DNA of 64,000 nucleotides, from NCBI GenBank assembly GCA_027625915.1, contig JANTQA010000015.1, positions 4,927,001 through 4,991,000 of the forward strand. The letters are read 5' to 3'. The stretch is from Anaeramoeba flamelloides (lineage: Eukaryota > Metamonada > Anaeramoebidae). Position numbers and translations under genes: made by a program. Under the pieces are notes generated by a model. It was not told the origin of the DNA and did no database searches. It saw nothing but the letters and a program-made list of their open reading frames with translations. Below are positions 34,750-46,974 of this stretch, in pieces (the first letter of the stretch is position 1; each line of letters begins with the position of its first letter).

Positions 34750-35655
34750 ACACAGCACTAGTATGAAAAAATAAAATTGAAAAAAAAGAGTTAGACAAAA
34801 CAACAATTTCAATTATCATTTCATCATTGTTAATTGAGCTTATCCACATTATAATCAACATTCCATTTCTTAAAAATCTTAAGGGTGTTAATTTATTGTA
34901 TTAATAGTACTACGATTTTGAAAAGTCTCTAGTCTAGAAAAAAGGGTCTATTTTGGGGTAAAAATTTTTAAATGGAGATGACAATGAATTTTCTTTGAAT
35001 TCAAATTTGGGATATTTTTTTGAAGAGATAATAAATTTTAGTTTTGAAAACACTCTTCTCATCTAAAAAAACTCAAATACGAAAAAAAAAAAATAACTGA
35101 TTATAAATATTGAGAGTGTCCGTAGAGTGCCTAGCTTTTCCAGAGTTCAAAAAAATGGAGAAAAATCTTTTATTTTACTCAATTCTTTCAAATTTTGGAA
35201 AAGCTAACTGCGATTTTTTTTACTTTTTGGAATAAACAGAAAATTCAAAAATTTTCTTTTTATTTCAAAAATTAAAAAAAACCTAATGGAAAATCAAAGA
35301 AAAATTATTTTTTCCAATTTAAAAGAACAAATAATTCTTTAATAGTCAAAATAATAGGGTTCCCTATTTAAAAAATATTCATTAGATTTAAAATACATTT
35401 AAAATATAAGAAAATGGCCTCTTATCTGTAAGCAAAAAAATTTTTAAATTTTTTACTATTAAATTGAAAAACAATATTAGTAGAAACTGGAAAATTGTAT
35501 TTTCCAACTTAAATAGTAAAATATCTTGAAAAATTTTTTTTGATCAAAAATCCTTTATTAACCAATAGTGTTTATTCTAATTGAAGTTAGTAAAAAGGGT
35601 AAAATTAGCAAATATTTAATTTTTTTTTGAAAAAATTTTTTCTTGATCGTGAAGT
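34750..35655 (+). repeat. Dispersed repeat family F7, copy 2
   Basis: Colinear with 12060-13070, including a hairpin at 35120-35215 (GAGTGCCTAGCTTTTCCAG and its partner). It ends near TTGATCGTG, where the F6 element begins. Confidence 0.65.
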
Positions 35656-35670
35656 GTAAATATGGAATTT

Positions 35671-36003
35671 TGTAAAAAAATAGAGTTTTTATAATTTTCG
35701 AGATAATCAAAGAGTTCCATCCATTAATCCAAATTTTGGTTAAAGTAAACCAAATTGTTTTTATTGATTTCTAATATTGAATGTATTTTTATATAAAATC
35801 ATTTTGTAAAGAACAATATTTTGTTCGAAAATTTCATTTAAAAAAAAAAATGAAAGATTAATGTTCGCCATATAATTTTTTAATTAAAATTATTATTAGT
35901 CTTTAAAGATAATCAGATATTATATTAACTATTATTTAAAATTGAATAAAGCGATGGAACTCTTTATTTATCTCCAAAATTATAAAAACTTTATTTCTTA
36001 TCG
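35671..36003. mobile_element. Hairpin element family F6, copy 2
   Basis: Inverted arms as at 28488-28818 (AAAGAGTTCCATCCATTAATC-type block on the left, GCGATGGAACTCTTTATTTA on the right). More diverged than copy 1. Confidence 0.7.
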
Positions 36004-37392
36004 CATTATATATTTATACTTGTGTATTTAGTTCCTAAAAATATATTTTTAAAGTCAAAAATGGTGAAAATATTGGGAACGTAAGTTAATTAATATAATT
36101 CCAAATTTTATGAAAAATCACTATACTTTTCAAAAAGTTAATTCATTTTGTTAGTAATTTTCAAAAAAAAAACTTTAAAAGTAAATTAGATGAAAAAAAA
36201 AACACACCTGACCTATTATGAAGTTTAAAAATAATATTAAAAAGTTTCTCACTTTTTTTGATAATAACCAAATAGGATTTGAATTTTTTTTTTTCCTTTA
36301 AGGAACTCTCTCTATTATTTTTTGATTCTTCCATTTCTTAACAAGGTGTCTTTATCTAGAAATAAGTTTAATATGAAAATAAACGGGGTTTTTCAAATCG
36401 AAGTAATTGGCAAAAAATGTTCTATATCTCTATTAAATATATTTAACAAAAATTAAATAGAGATCAGTCCGTTAATAAATATTTAGGAAATCAATTTCGA
36501 TTCAATTTGGTAATTTTTATAAAAAAAAATTCCATAAAATATGTAAGGGGGCTATGTATAGATTAATTTCATTGAAAAATCATTTTTTGATGATTTATTT
36601 AACAAAAAATTTCTTATATAATGATTTTTCGAAAATATAATTAATAAAAATTTAATCAAAAGAAGTGGCGCAAATTGGAACATTTAAAAAAAAAATTCTG
36701 AAAAAAACACAATTCAGACATTTGTGGTTTATAAAAATTTCTTCTTGGAAAGGTAGAAAAAAAGATAAGCTTATTATAATAATCTCGTAGATCCAATTTT
36801 ATAAATATCATCTTGAGTGGATCAGAAAAACTTAGTTTTGAGAGAAAAATCAATTAGTAAGAGTTGTAGTTTGATTGAGGGCAATTTATCAAAATTGTCA
36901 TGGATTAAAAATAAAAAAATAAAAAAAAAATAATTTTTTTTTCATACATTTTATCTGTTTAGATACATAATTTAATTCTCAAAGTTAAATTGAATTGTTC
37001 AAATTCTATAAAAGAACAAATCAATAAAAAAAAATGGTAAATAAAAAAAAAATGTAGAAAATATCGATTTTGTGAATTTTTTAAGGAATTTTTTCTCGGC
37101 TTGATTAATCAATTCTCAAACAAAATTTAAAATAAAATTAGTTAGTCAATGTCAACTTGGTTTCGTTGTCGGTTTGGTTTGTGTTTTTTAAAGGGGTGGA
37201 TTTTTATTTTTTCTTAGAGATAAAGGGGAATAATTTATTCGGGCAATTAAAAGTGAAAAATAAATTGTTTGTTGTTTCCTTTTGATTAAATTCCCCATCT
37301 TTCATTTTTTGTTAATAATTTAAAAAAATTTTTAAAAATGATATCTTGGTTTAACATTTAATTATTCAAAAAATTGTTTTTAATTCTTCAGC
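36004..37392. other. Non-coding, nothing assigned
   Basis: AT-rich; only short frames with non-ATG starts or low-complexity content. Confidence 0.45.
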
Positions 37393-38812
37393 TAATCGCA
37401 ATTCCATTAAGAGTGAAATTCAAGACTGTACTTCTAAATTTAATTATCTGGGTTATGAGAATTTAGTTTTTAAATTTGTTCCAAAATGCAGATTTTTTTC
37501 CAGAAATTCTTGACTTTTTTACCAAAACAGATGATCTTTTTGTTAATTAATTTGATCAAAAGTTGTTCTATTTCCCGAATCAAGTGTTTATAGAAAATTT
37601 AAACTTATGATCGTGGATAAGTTTTGCCTTCAATAACACACTTTAATGTTTGGTATTTTTTATGGAATGCTACTCTGTTTCTGAAAAAAATCATCTTGCG
37701 GAAATTAGTAGTTGGCTATTGACTGTAAAAAAAGTTTCACTTGTTCCACCTATTTTTGCATGACTTTTAGTTGTAAAGTTAAAATTCTGCCTGAAAAAGA
37801 TAGGGTATGTGTTTTTAGGTTGAAAATATTCAATTAGTTTGTAATTAGAATCCTCAAACATTAAAAAGATAAATTAATTTGTAAGATAATTACAATCCAA
37901 TTACCCAAATTAATATTTTATTTAAAATCCCAATAAAGAAGCCAGATCAAATGTCTAAAAATAACATTTGTCTTTGTTTTTGTAAGAGATCTTGTTTATT
38001 TTTGAATCAATAATGACTAAACCATAGATTTGAAAATGTGTAATACTAATTTTCCATTCTGAATCCAGAAATATCAGTAATAAAAATTTGATCACTAAGA
38101 ACCCATCAGGGAGTTTAGTTAACCCCTTAAAATATACCTTTTCTGATTGGCTTTGGAAAGATCTTTGTGTTTTTTCTAATAATATATCTTCAAATATTGG
38201 TATATATTGGTTCAAATTTTCATTCGTCTCTTCAAAAAGAACAGAAAAATTCATTTGTCTTTTAAGAAAGGAAAAGAAAGACAAATTTTTTTCCTATTTA
38301 AGTTTAAAAAATTCGTATTAATTTAAAAGATTGGAATGAGCTTTTTCAACCTTGAGTTACAAGACGAATTCTCGGTATATATTTTTGAAATTTTTACAAT
38401 ACCAAAAAATAAATCTTCATCAGAATAAGCCTTTATTGTTTTATTCAAAGAAAATAAAATACAATTTAACCCCACAAGTTTAATAAAGATGAGTTAAATT
38501 TATCTCTACGATTTTCATAATCATACAAATTGTCAAGATCTTGTGATTTTTCATCAAATTTGTGGAAAATAAATTTTCTTTAATTAATAGGATAGGGCTG
38601 TTGTTCCATGTACCTTGAAATTAATAAAAAAAAAAAAATTGTGTTTGAATTCACTTAATGGAGACAGAAGGTGGTTTCATCCTATAGAGACTCAAAAAGA
38701 TTTTTTTGACAATTTTTCTTCGTTTTTAAAAAATAATTCTAAAATTTTTTTACTTTCAAATAAACTTATTCATATAAGACACAAAACTCGAAAATGGGTA
38801 CTATTTGCTTGA
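37393..38812 (+). pseudogene. Block of broken coding-like sequence
   Basis: Several plus-strand pieces look like protein but are separated by stops or frame changes: NRNSIKSEIQDCTSKFNYLG and VFKFVPKC (37393-37520), PEILDFFTKTDDLFVN to NHLAEISSWLLTVKKVSL (37510-37765, with TAA, TGA, TAA), and a 73-codon run after an acceptor at 38591 (RRWFHPIETQKDFFDNFSSF, ending TGA at 38812). They may derive from one gene or element. A minus-strand frame (37955-38284) competes in the middle. No family was recognised. Confidence 0.3.
37955..38284 (-). CDS. Hypothetical protein (109 aa), alternative reading of the decayed block
   Basis: ATG-started uninterrupted frame with mixed composition (NFSVLFEETNENLNQYIPIF, KVYFKGLTKLPDGFLVIKF, EWKISITHFQIYGLVIIDS) ending TAG. 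It could be a single-exon gene or a chance frame opposite a pseudogene. No motif was recognised. Confidence 0.3.
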   Translation of the reverse strand: MSFFSFLKRQMNFSVLFEETNENLNQYIPIFEDILLEKTQRSFQSQSEKVYFKGLTKLPDGFLVIKFLLLIFLDSEWKISITHFQIYGLVIIDSKINKISYKNKDKCYF

Positions 38813-38824
38813 AAAAATATTATA

Positions 38825-38999
38825 CAAAATTTTCATTCAGCTTTCTAAAAAAAGATTTTTATATACTTGTAAATTGTTAAATTATAAATTCTTAAAACCA
38901 GCTTAAAATATTCCAATTTTTACAATTGGTATCTTTGATTAATTTTAATTCTTAAAAAGTGATTTTTTGGAAAGCTGAATGAAAATTTTGATCTTTTTC
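38825..38999. mobile_element. Foldback element, family F4, copy 2
   Basis: AAAATTTTCATTCAGCTTTC at the left and GGAAAGCTGAATGAAAATTTT-type sequence at the right. It starts 12 bp after the stop of the decayed block. Confidence 0.7.
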
Positions 39000-40539
39000 T
39001 TTTGAAATTAAAAGTATATAGTGAAAAATTGAGAATTACCAAATGATTAGTTTAAAAAAATTCATAAAAAAAAATTTTAGAAAAAGTTATTTTCTTTTTT
39101 TCACAATTCTGAAGAATACATCAAACTTTTTGATTATGAGAACTACATTTGGTATTACCGTTGATTGTTTGGTTCCTCTTTCAAATTTCCAAAAGGATTG
39201 ATCTCAAAAATTATTTCTTGACCTTATTGTTTTCGACATTCACAAAAATAACTGGTTCAATTAAACAAATTAAAGTAGTTGCAAAAAACTTTTGTTATTT
39301 TCAAAAGATTTTTTTCCAAAATAACGACTTAAAGATTCTAAAAAATATTTTTTATTTAAAAGTATAGTTCGCCAAGAACTCGATTTTTAGCACAAGTTCC
39401 TTGTTTTTTTCAATTGTGGCAACACATTTTTTTTTTCTGATCAATCCTTTCCCAAAAAATTGTCCAAAATTAGTTCGAGGTTTTTTTACCTCTTTCCAAA
39501 AACTGATTTAAATCTAAAGAACACATCATATGACAAATTTGTAATATTTTTGTTTAAAAGTTAATAGATTTTCAATCATTTAAATTCCATCAAGAGAATA
39601 AAAACAATATACACCTTTATTTTTTAGGAATCAAAATTATACATTAAAAAAAAAAATCAAAACCCTTTTTTTTTTTTTTTTTTTTTTTTTTAGAGAAAAA
39701 TAAACAAGTAATTTCTTTAATGTGCACTTGACTTGAAAATTTTGGGCTTAATTCCATTTTGAACGATTACCATTAATTAAAAAAATGGAAAAAGAGAGAT
39801 TTGTAAATTAGAAAACTATTTTTAATTTTGACAAAACATAAACTTTTAATATTTTTAGGATCCAAATTAACTTTTACCAATTTTTTAAAACTACTTTCCA
39901 AAGCAATTTTCCAAATTTTACTGTATGGCCCTTATGGCTGTGAATTTGTCTTGGCTCTCATAATGTAGAAAAACTTTACAAAAATAAATCTCAAAGTAAA
40001 TTGACCAAATGAGATTTAATTACCTTGTTTTAAAGCAACAATCCAACAATAATTTACCTCATCTTTTCAACTGAACATTTTTTTAATTAAAAATAATCCA
40101 ATTTGATTGACAAATATCAAATAAAGCAGCCCTATAGAATCAAACTTGTTAATTTTTGGATTTATTCGACCCAATAAATCGTTTTTTTTTTTAGAAAATA
40201 TCCAAAATTTTTGCGAATAAGCAGAATTTTGTTGAAAATTGGCAACGACCCAGAAATGTGACAAATTTGGAAAGTTGAAATTTCTCTTTCTAAAAAAATC
40301 TTTTCTTTTACCGTTTTTTCAGAAACCTTACCAAGAAACAAAATAATTGCACTCTCAAAAGAATTATTTTTTTTAATTTGTTACTTATTCTTTTCTTACC
40401 AATTTTTTAATTGTACTAAACAGTGTTTCTAAAACCAAGTTTTTTCCTTTCCAAAAACCTTAGCCCCTTTTCTTGTTTTTGTTTTCAAATTAAAAAAAAC
40501 AAAAAAAAAACATCTCAAAAACAAAACCCTTCTGCCCAA
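39000..40539. other. 5' flank of the Rxt3-type gene
   Basis: A 28-base T run at 39666-39693. Otherwise no exon, repeat or regulatory motif could be named. The reading frame of the downstream gene is open to 40423 without an upstream ATG, so an in-frame 5' leader is likely. Confidence 0.5.
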
Positions 40540-43500
40540 ATGAGCACCTTACCAAAAACAAGTAAAAAAATGTTTTCAAAAGATGGACAAATAAATGACA
40601 AAATGACTCAGAATGGGGTTATTGGACCATTCCATTATTTAAAATTGTCTTTATCTTCGTTGTGTGAGATTGTTGGAGCAAAATCGCGAATGTGTTATGA
40701 TTTTTTGTTTTATATTCCTGGATATTGCTTGACATTTGAAAATGAGCAAGTCAAAAAAAGGTGGGTCTGGAATTGGAACACCTACTATAGTAGCAACTCT
40801 GACTTGGTAGCCTTTTTAATTCACTCTTCAACATTCATCCCAAACAAAACTGCAACAAACCCTTTAGGGTTGCTGGTAACTGTCCGTTTCATCGACGCAA
40901 AGCCTCCTTCGTATTCCATGAGACGTAAAAACGGGATACGATCCAGGTACTCTTCAAAATTAAAGGGATCATGTTTCTTTGCAAAGTCGATTGAAATAAT
41001 CAATGATCAAGGGAAGGAACCAACAGACTATTGGACTGTTCCGCAACTGAGGGAGTTTATTAACCTCAATTGCAAAACTGTGAACGGGTCCAGAAATTTG
41101 CATAGAAACCCAAATATGGGCTATTTTGAGGGCTCAATTGATACAAGAGATTTGGTGAATGATCAACGTCAGAAAAGAAAAACTCTGCAGAATTCTAAAT
41201 TTATTCACCAATCAAAGCATTTTCGAATAACAGTGGGGAAAAACCAAGAACGAGAAGAAGAACTAGAACTAGAACTAGAACAAGAACAACAACAAGAACA
41301 AGAACTGCAGCAGCAGCAACAACAACAACAACAACGAAAACAACAACAACAACAAGTGCAACGACAACAAGAAAGAGAAAAAAAAAACATTTACAAAAAC
41401 AGAGATCAAAAGAATCGTTTTAAAAAAAAATCAAAGAAAATTTACAATCATAATACAACGCAAAATTATAACGATCACATACTACAGAACGAAACTATTC
41501 AAAATAATACATTAAATAATTCAAAAATATTAAATCGAAAAAGAAAGCATAAGGCATTTGTCAGATTGCCAACAATTGAAAGTCAATCTTCTTCAAATTC
41601 TAGCTCAAACTCGGATTATGAAAACATTTCCAATTCTTCATATCTTTCTTCTCAATCAACTAACACTTCTTTAACTTCTCTTTCTTACACCAACTCAAAC
41701 CCTATTTCTAATTCAAAATCAGAATCTGAATTTCATTTGCAAATGGGAAAAAAAAAGAAAAAAAAAATGCAAAATTTCACTGGCCAAAAAAAAACAAAGA
41801 AACGAAAAGGAAGAAGAAGAAAAGCAAAAATCAAAAGAAAAGTAAAACAAACAAAAAACAAAAAAATTAAAGCCAACAAGCCACAGATGATAAGTTCGGT
41901 CTCGTTACCGAATTTAATTTTTTTACAACAAAATGGAAATGATCTTTTCAATGAAAAAGAGAAATTGAAAAATATTTCGAAAAATAATAAACTTAGTGAC
42001 GACGACGATGATGACGAAGACGAAGACGAGGATCAATTTTACAATTCAGAACCAGAAATGCAGGACGGTAATTTGGATACCCAAAACAGTTTTGACTCTT
42101 TTTTGAAAAATTCAAAATCATTTATGAAGAAAAAAATCGCTTCCACAACTAATCCAAACCAGCAACAATTGGATCACTTTAGGAGAAAAAAATCAATCTT
42201 GTTGTCAATATGGGAAAAATGTGGATCAAAACAGTTTCTTCAAACAGACTTCCATTCCAACAACGAAAGGGCTCTTGACATGAATTTATTATCCAGTTTG
42301 TCAATAAGTAACAAGAAGAATAGCAAAAACACCAACTATCACGAAAATTCTTTTTCATCACAAACTGTTTTATATTCTTTATCTAACGAGCCATGGTAAA
42401 TATTTGTTTTTTTTTTTTTTATCTTTCGTTTCCATTTTGATTTTGTTTTTGGTGATTTTTTTTGTTTGTCAAGTTTTTTTAAAAGCAAAGTGGTTATTTT
42501 TTTTTCAAAGCAAATCTTCCTTTTTTTTTTAATAGTAATTATTTTTCAAATTTTTTTTTTTGAAAGTTATTATTTGACAATTTTTTTTGGTTAATGAGAA
42601 ATTTTTTTCATTTAAATCTCAAAAGACTAATTTTAAATACTGATAAATTCTAATAAATGGTTGAAAATTATTACTTGATTATCCTTTTTGAAATTATTAT
42701 ACTCAAGCTTTGAATAAAGCATTTTATGAAGTCAAGTGTTAAGAAACTTTGTAAAATTAGTTGTTTTTCAAAATATTCTTTTTCCTGGACTGATTGATAA
42801 GAAACAGTTTGAAGATTTATAAAAATGGAAATTGAACTAAAAATTTATTGAAATTTATTGTAATTTATCAGTAACAACTCAATTTTTGAAGTTGTTTTTC
42901 CAAAAAAGAACAAATTTAATTCAATTAGATCCCTTTTCGCGAATTTTTGAAGGAATTTATATATTACTGATAATTTGATGCAATTTGAATTGTAATACTG
43001 ACAAATTCAATAAAATTTTTTCAATTTTTTTGACTAAATTCCCATTTTTTCAATTATTTTAACTTACTTTGAATAAGGAATTTTATTGGTAAAAATTGAA
43101 AGGTACATTTAAAAAAAAGTATACTTTCAAAATTTTAATTGAGATGTAACGATTTGAAAAAAGGGTTTGTAAGATTTTTTAAAATGGAAATTTAAGCAAA
43201 AATTTTTTTTTTTTTATATTTTGATTTTTACAGTCAGAAAAAATATTCACTTTAACCATTTTGTAAACAAAGGTCCATTAAAAAAAAATATGTCACCATA
43301 AAAATTGTTTTAAGTACTTGTAATTGTTCAGATTAATAAGATGAAATTATCATCAGTGTCATTTTCTGAAAAGGTAAAGCATTTATTCAAAAACAAGTAC
43401 AATCAGTTCCACTTTTAAGGCACAAGATTTAAAAATTAAGACACAATAAAAATCTCAAATTGAGGCACAAAATTCAAATCCTTGTAAACAATTTGTATAA

Positions 43501-46446
43501 AAAAACAATCCAAAAAATGTGCTTTAATTTGAGATTTTTTTTTACCCAAAATTTTCATTGACCATTGTGAAAAAAATTTGGGTCATTAAAAAAAATTGGT
43601 TCAGTCAAAAATTTGTTTTTGTTTTTTAAATAATAAATATTAGCAAAATGATTTTTGATCAAAGTAAAATTTTATGAACAAATCTTACATTTAATAAAAA
43701 CCAAAGTCACTATCAATAATAATTTTCAAATGCAATATTAAATTGTTGCATTTTAACCTTTTGGAATTACTGTGGAACTCTAAAAAACAAAAATTTATTT
43801 TTAATTGTAAACTTTACTAAAAATGTTGATTTTTTTTTATTAGATTACATTCCAAGATCAAGTTAATCACTTGTTTGGGAAGACCAAAAATTAATAACCA
43901 TTTTAAATTAAGGTTTGTCTATGGGGATTTTTAGAATTTCAATGGTTTCTGAAATCTTGGTATTTCGGTATTTTGAAGTTTTGATTGTAAACATTAGTGG
44001 AAAACAATCTCTTTCGAAAAAAACCAGCTTTTTTGGAAGATTTTATTATTCAATTTGGTTTAAAAGGATATTTAAGATTAACAGTGATAAATTGGCGTTT
44101 ATTAACAATGATAAATATTTTATTGAATTAATAGATTTTAATATTTCCTAATAAATATTTCTCTTATTTTTAGTAAAGTTTACAATTAAAAATAAATTTT
44201 TGTATTTTTGGAGTTCCACAGTAATTCTAAAAGGTTAAAATGCAACAATTTAATTTTACTTCTGAAAATTATTATTGATAGTGACTTTGGTTTTTATTAA
44301 ATGTAAGATTTGTTCATAAAATTTTACTTTGATCAAAAATCATTTTGCTAATATTTATTATTTAAAAAACAAAAACAAATTTTTGACTGATCCAATTTTT
44401 TTTAATGACCCAAATTTTTTTCACAATGGTGAAAGTTTGTGTCTTAAAAGTGGAGTTGATTGTAATAGTTTTTGAATAAATGCTTTACCTTTTCAGAAAA
44501 TGACACTGATGATAATTTCATCTTATTAATCTGAAAAATTGCAAAAACTTAAAACAAATTTCATGGGGACATATTTTTTTTTAATGGACCTTTGTTTACA
44601 AAATGGGTATAGTGAATATTTTTTCATTTTTTGAAAAAAAAATTGAAAATTGTGATTTCTTTTTCATTTGGTTACTTTTATTATTGTAAGTATTTATATA
44701 TTTTTAATCTAATTGCCAATTCGAAAAGTAGTAGAAGATTGAATAATTGGAAAAAAAAAAAAAAAAAAAGAATGATACATAAATTTTATCCCTTTTAACT
44801 TTTAAATCTTTTACAAAAAACCGACAATTTGTTTCGACTTCGTTTATCAAATCACATGTATTTGGTTACATGAATTTGGCACAGGACCACCGTGATTCAA
44901 GTTTTAGAGATTAATGTAATTCAGTGTATTTGTCAATACCAATTATTTGTAGAATTGCTCGTTGAAGGAAATTCTTAATATTAGTTCCCAATTCAAAATT
45001 TTTAACACACCAAAATTTGATTTGTGAAAAAAAAAAAACTTATTTAATCAATTCAAGAAGAAATACTAAATTAGAACCATTTACTAATTGAAATGTTAAC
45101 ACTTTTTTATAAATTACAATACTCACAAAACAAAAAATAAATAATTATCAATACTGATAAATTATCGGCGTGTTAAAATTTTGGAGAGAGCAAAACAAAA
45201 AAATACATTGGTGAATTTGTTAAAATTCTATTAGGAATATTGATCAATCAAATGGTTAGATACTACCAACTAATTTTATTTGAGTTCTTCTCTAATTTGG
45301 AACATCTCAACTTTAACATAATATCAATTGTTGATTAAAATTTTGATCGAACGAAACAAGTTCCGTAATTCAAAAAATGGATGAAAAAAAAAAACTAAAA
45401 AGATGAAAAAATGATTTTCATATTTTACAAAAAAACAAAATTATTTCCGATTTGAATGAAATTGTATTATTGTGATTGTTTGGAACGTTTTAGCTGGGTT
45501 GAAAATTTTGAATTTTAGTTTACAATTTTCGGATTTTTCAGAATTTTGAAATAAAAAATTTGAAAAAACTAATCAAGGTTAAAGTTAATACTAATCACCC
45601 CTCCCTGAAAAAAAAAATTAATTAAAGAATAGAGTAAAAACCATGATTATACCCACTTCTTTTGAATTATAGAAATACTGACACCAAGAGAAAACCTAAC
45701 CGTATTGAATAAAACACAGGTTGCGTTTCTATTGGCATTTTTTTTTCATTTATTATTAATTTTTTTTTTTTTTTCTGATACTTCCTTCTTCCCTTTCTAT
45801 ATTATTTTGTTTTTTCATCCCCTTACCCCAATAATTAAAAATCAAAAAGATTAAAAAAATTAATCTCGTTTTTTTTCAATTAGAATTGAAATCAATTATT
45901 TTTTTTACGAATTGTATTTTAATAGAATAGTTTTTCTCATTATTTTTCGCTTTTTGTTCTTTTTGAAATTTTTTTTTTCTTTTTGAATCCTTTTTTTTTT
46001 TTGTACATAAAAGATGATATTTATTTTTTTAACTTAATATTATTATTAATTCTTCCTCTTATTCTAATAGTTTATCTTATTCACTTGACTATATTGGCGA
46101 TTTTGGATTTCAAAACAAAGATCAAACATATTATAAATTTAGGAGTCAAGTTCTTTATTTAGAAACAGCTGAAAAAAGGTTCGAACTATCTTTTGAACAA
46201 AATGGACTTTTTCGATTTGCACAAGTGTTAAATCCAGAAACGTATCATTACAATAGTATTTTGAATCCAATAAACACCCCTATGGAAAATAATAGAATTA
46301 CTGTCATTAAGCAAAACTTATTTTGGGGACAAATCAAATGGTCAAATAATTGTATCTTATTTGGAGACTTTATGCTCGAACCAATCAAATTCTTTTGGTG
46401 TAAGAAAAAAAAAACTACAGAATTGAATAATAATAATGAAAATTAA
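40540..46446 (+). CDS. Rxt3 domain protein (Rpd3L histone deacetylase complex type), 743 aa
   Basis: Exon 1 40540..42395 and exon 2 46071..46446 join phase 2 to phase 1 nt across a 3.7-kb intron (GTAAAT...AATAG). The N-terminal half matches Rxt3: FYIPGYCLTFENEQVKKRWV, YYSSNSDLVAFLIHSS, LGLLVTVRFIDAKPPSY and RKNGIRSRYSSKLKG. Exon 2 supplies the C-terminal part of the same family (QVLYLETAEKRFELSFEQNG, LFWGQIKWS). Between them lie ~400 residues of Gln/Glu, Ser/Asn, Lys/Arg and Asp/Glu runs, including a nuclear-localisation-like basic tract. In yeast Rxt3 is a subunit of the Rpd3L complex. The start is the first ATG; the frame is open upstream only from non-ATG codons. A GTA donor overlapping the TAA at 42397 would otherwise end the protein at 619 residues. 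Confidence 0.82.
43400..44462. mobile_element. F2 element inserted at the centre of the outer hairpin
   Basis: Ends CAATCAGTTCCACTTTTAAG and TTAAAAGTGGAGTTGATTG, flanked by TA on both sides. It is a relative of 22945-23140, interrupted in its right arm by the F1 element. Confidence 0.85.
43562..44429 (-). mobile_element. F1 TIR element, copy 2 (868 bp, TGA duplication), innermost
   Basis: CCATTGTGAAAA ends as in copy 1 (6970-7833), flanked by TGA at 43559-43561 and 44430-44432. The middle is the reverse complement of copy 1. A 78-codon frame in the middle (43915-44151) is interrupted in copy 1 and is probably fortuitous. Confidence 0.88.
44995..45515 (-). mobile_element. Miniature element family R, copy 4 (reverse)
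   Basis: Starts AATTCAAAATTTTTAACACACC-like sequence and ends GGTTGAAAATTTTGAATT, an inverted pair. Internal blocks as in the other copies. Confidence 0.75.
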
Positions 46447-46974
46447 AAAATTACATCAGTTGGACAACAAAAAATATTTATGTGATATGATTGGTTGTAT
46501 TCACACCTAGCGAAACTTTTATTTGTTTATTTTTCTTTTCTCAATTCTTTTCTTTAACATAGGATTTTTTAGACATTTTTAGATTTTAATACATTGATTT
46601 TCTATTTTCTTGCTATTATAGATTTATCTACTAATAAACAGAAAGATATTACAATAAACTAACTCCATATTTAAAAAAAAATAAAGAAATAAAGAAAATT
46701 AAAATTAACGTTAGATTATTGATTTGGATAAGTTTTTTTAGAATAATTTCCAACCAACCATTGGAAGTTATATTTTTATTTTTATTTATGAAGTTTGCCT
46801 TTTATAATTTTTCAAACTTCATTTAAAATCAATCAAAAAAAGATTTTTTAATCTTTTCTTTTCTCTTTTTTTATTAATATTTTTGATAATAATAAAATTT
46901 TGTTTTTTTTTAACAAAGTTAATTTTTCATTTAATTTTTATTTTTTAAATTTTTAAAAATCTAAATAACTAAAC
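46447..46974. other. 3' flank of the Rxt3-type gene, nothing assigned
   Basis: AT-rich, no recognised element. Confidence 0.5.

Larger units (their letters stand above)
43237..44625. mobile_element. Outer foldback element of a three-level nest
   Basis: Arms of about 163 bp (43237-43399 and 44463-44625) are near-perfect inverted copies (GAAAAAATATTCAC, CAAAGGTCCATTAAAAAAAA, AAATTATCATCAGTGTCATT). They meet at the TA that flanks the F2 element. Confidence 0.85.
42396..46070 (+). other. 3.7-kb intron of the Rxt3-type gene
   Basis: Contains the three-level nest (43237-44625) and an R element (44995-45515). T-rich sequence follows the donor, and a pyrimidine-rich TTCTTCCTCTTATTC tract precedes the acceptor. 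Confidence 0.8.

Noticed and set aside
41205-41390. Cys/Ser-rich minus-strand frame
   Set aside because: Antisense of the Gln/Glu run in the Rxt3-type gene; metallothionein-like appearance is an artefact of reading CAA/GAA backwards.
42396-42399. Stop codon TAA as the end of the Rxt3-type protein
   Set aside because: It overlaps a GTAAAT donor, and the exon at 46071 continues the family C-terminus in matching phase; kept only as a possible intron-retention product.
43915-44151. 78-codon frame in the innermost F1 element
   Set aside because: The corresponding region of the other F1 copy is interrupted, and no transposase motif is present.
46170-46195. GGTTCGAACT resembling a tRNA T-arm
   Set aside because: Lies inside the coding exon of the Rxt3-type gene, with no surrounding cloverleaf. 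No tRNA could be folded anywhere in the window by eye.
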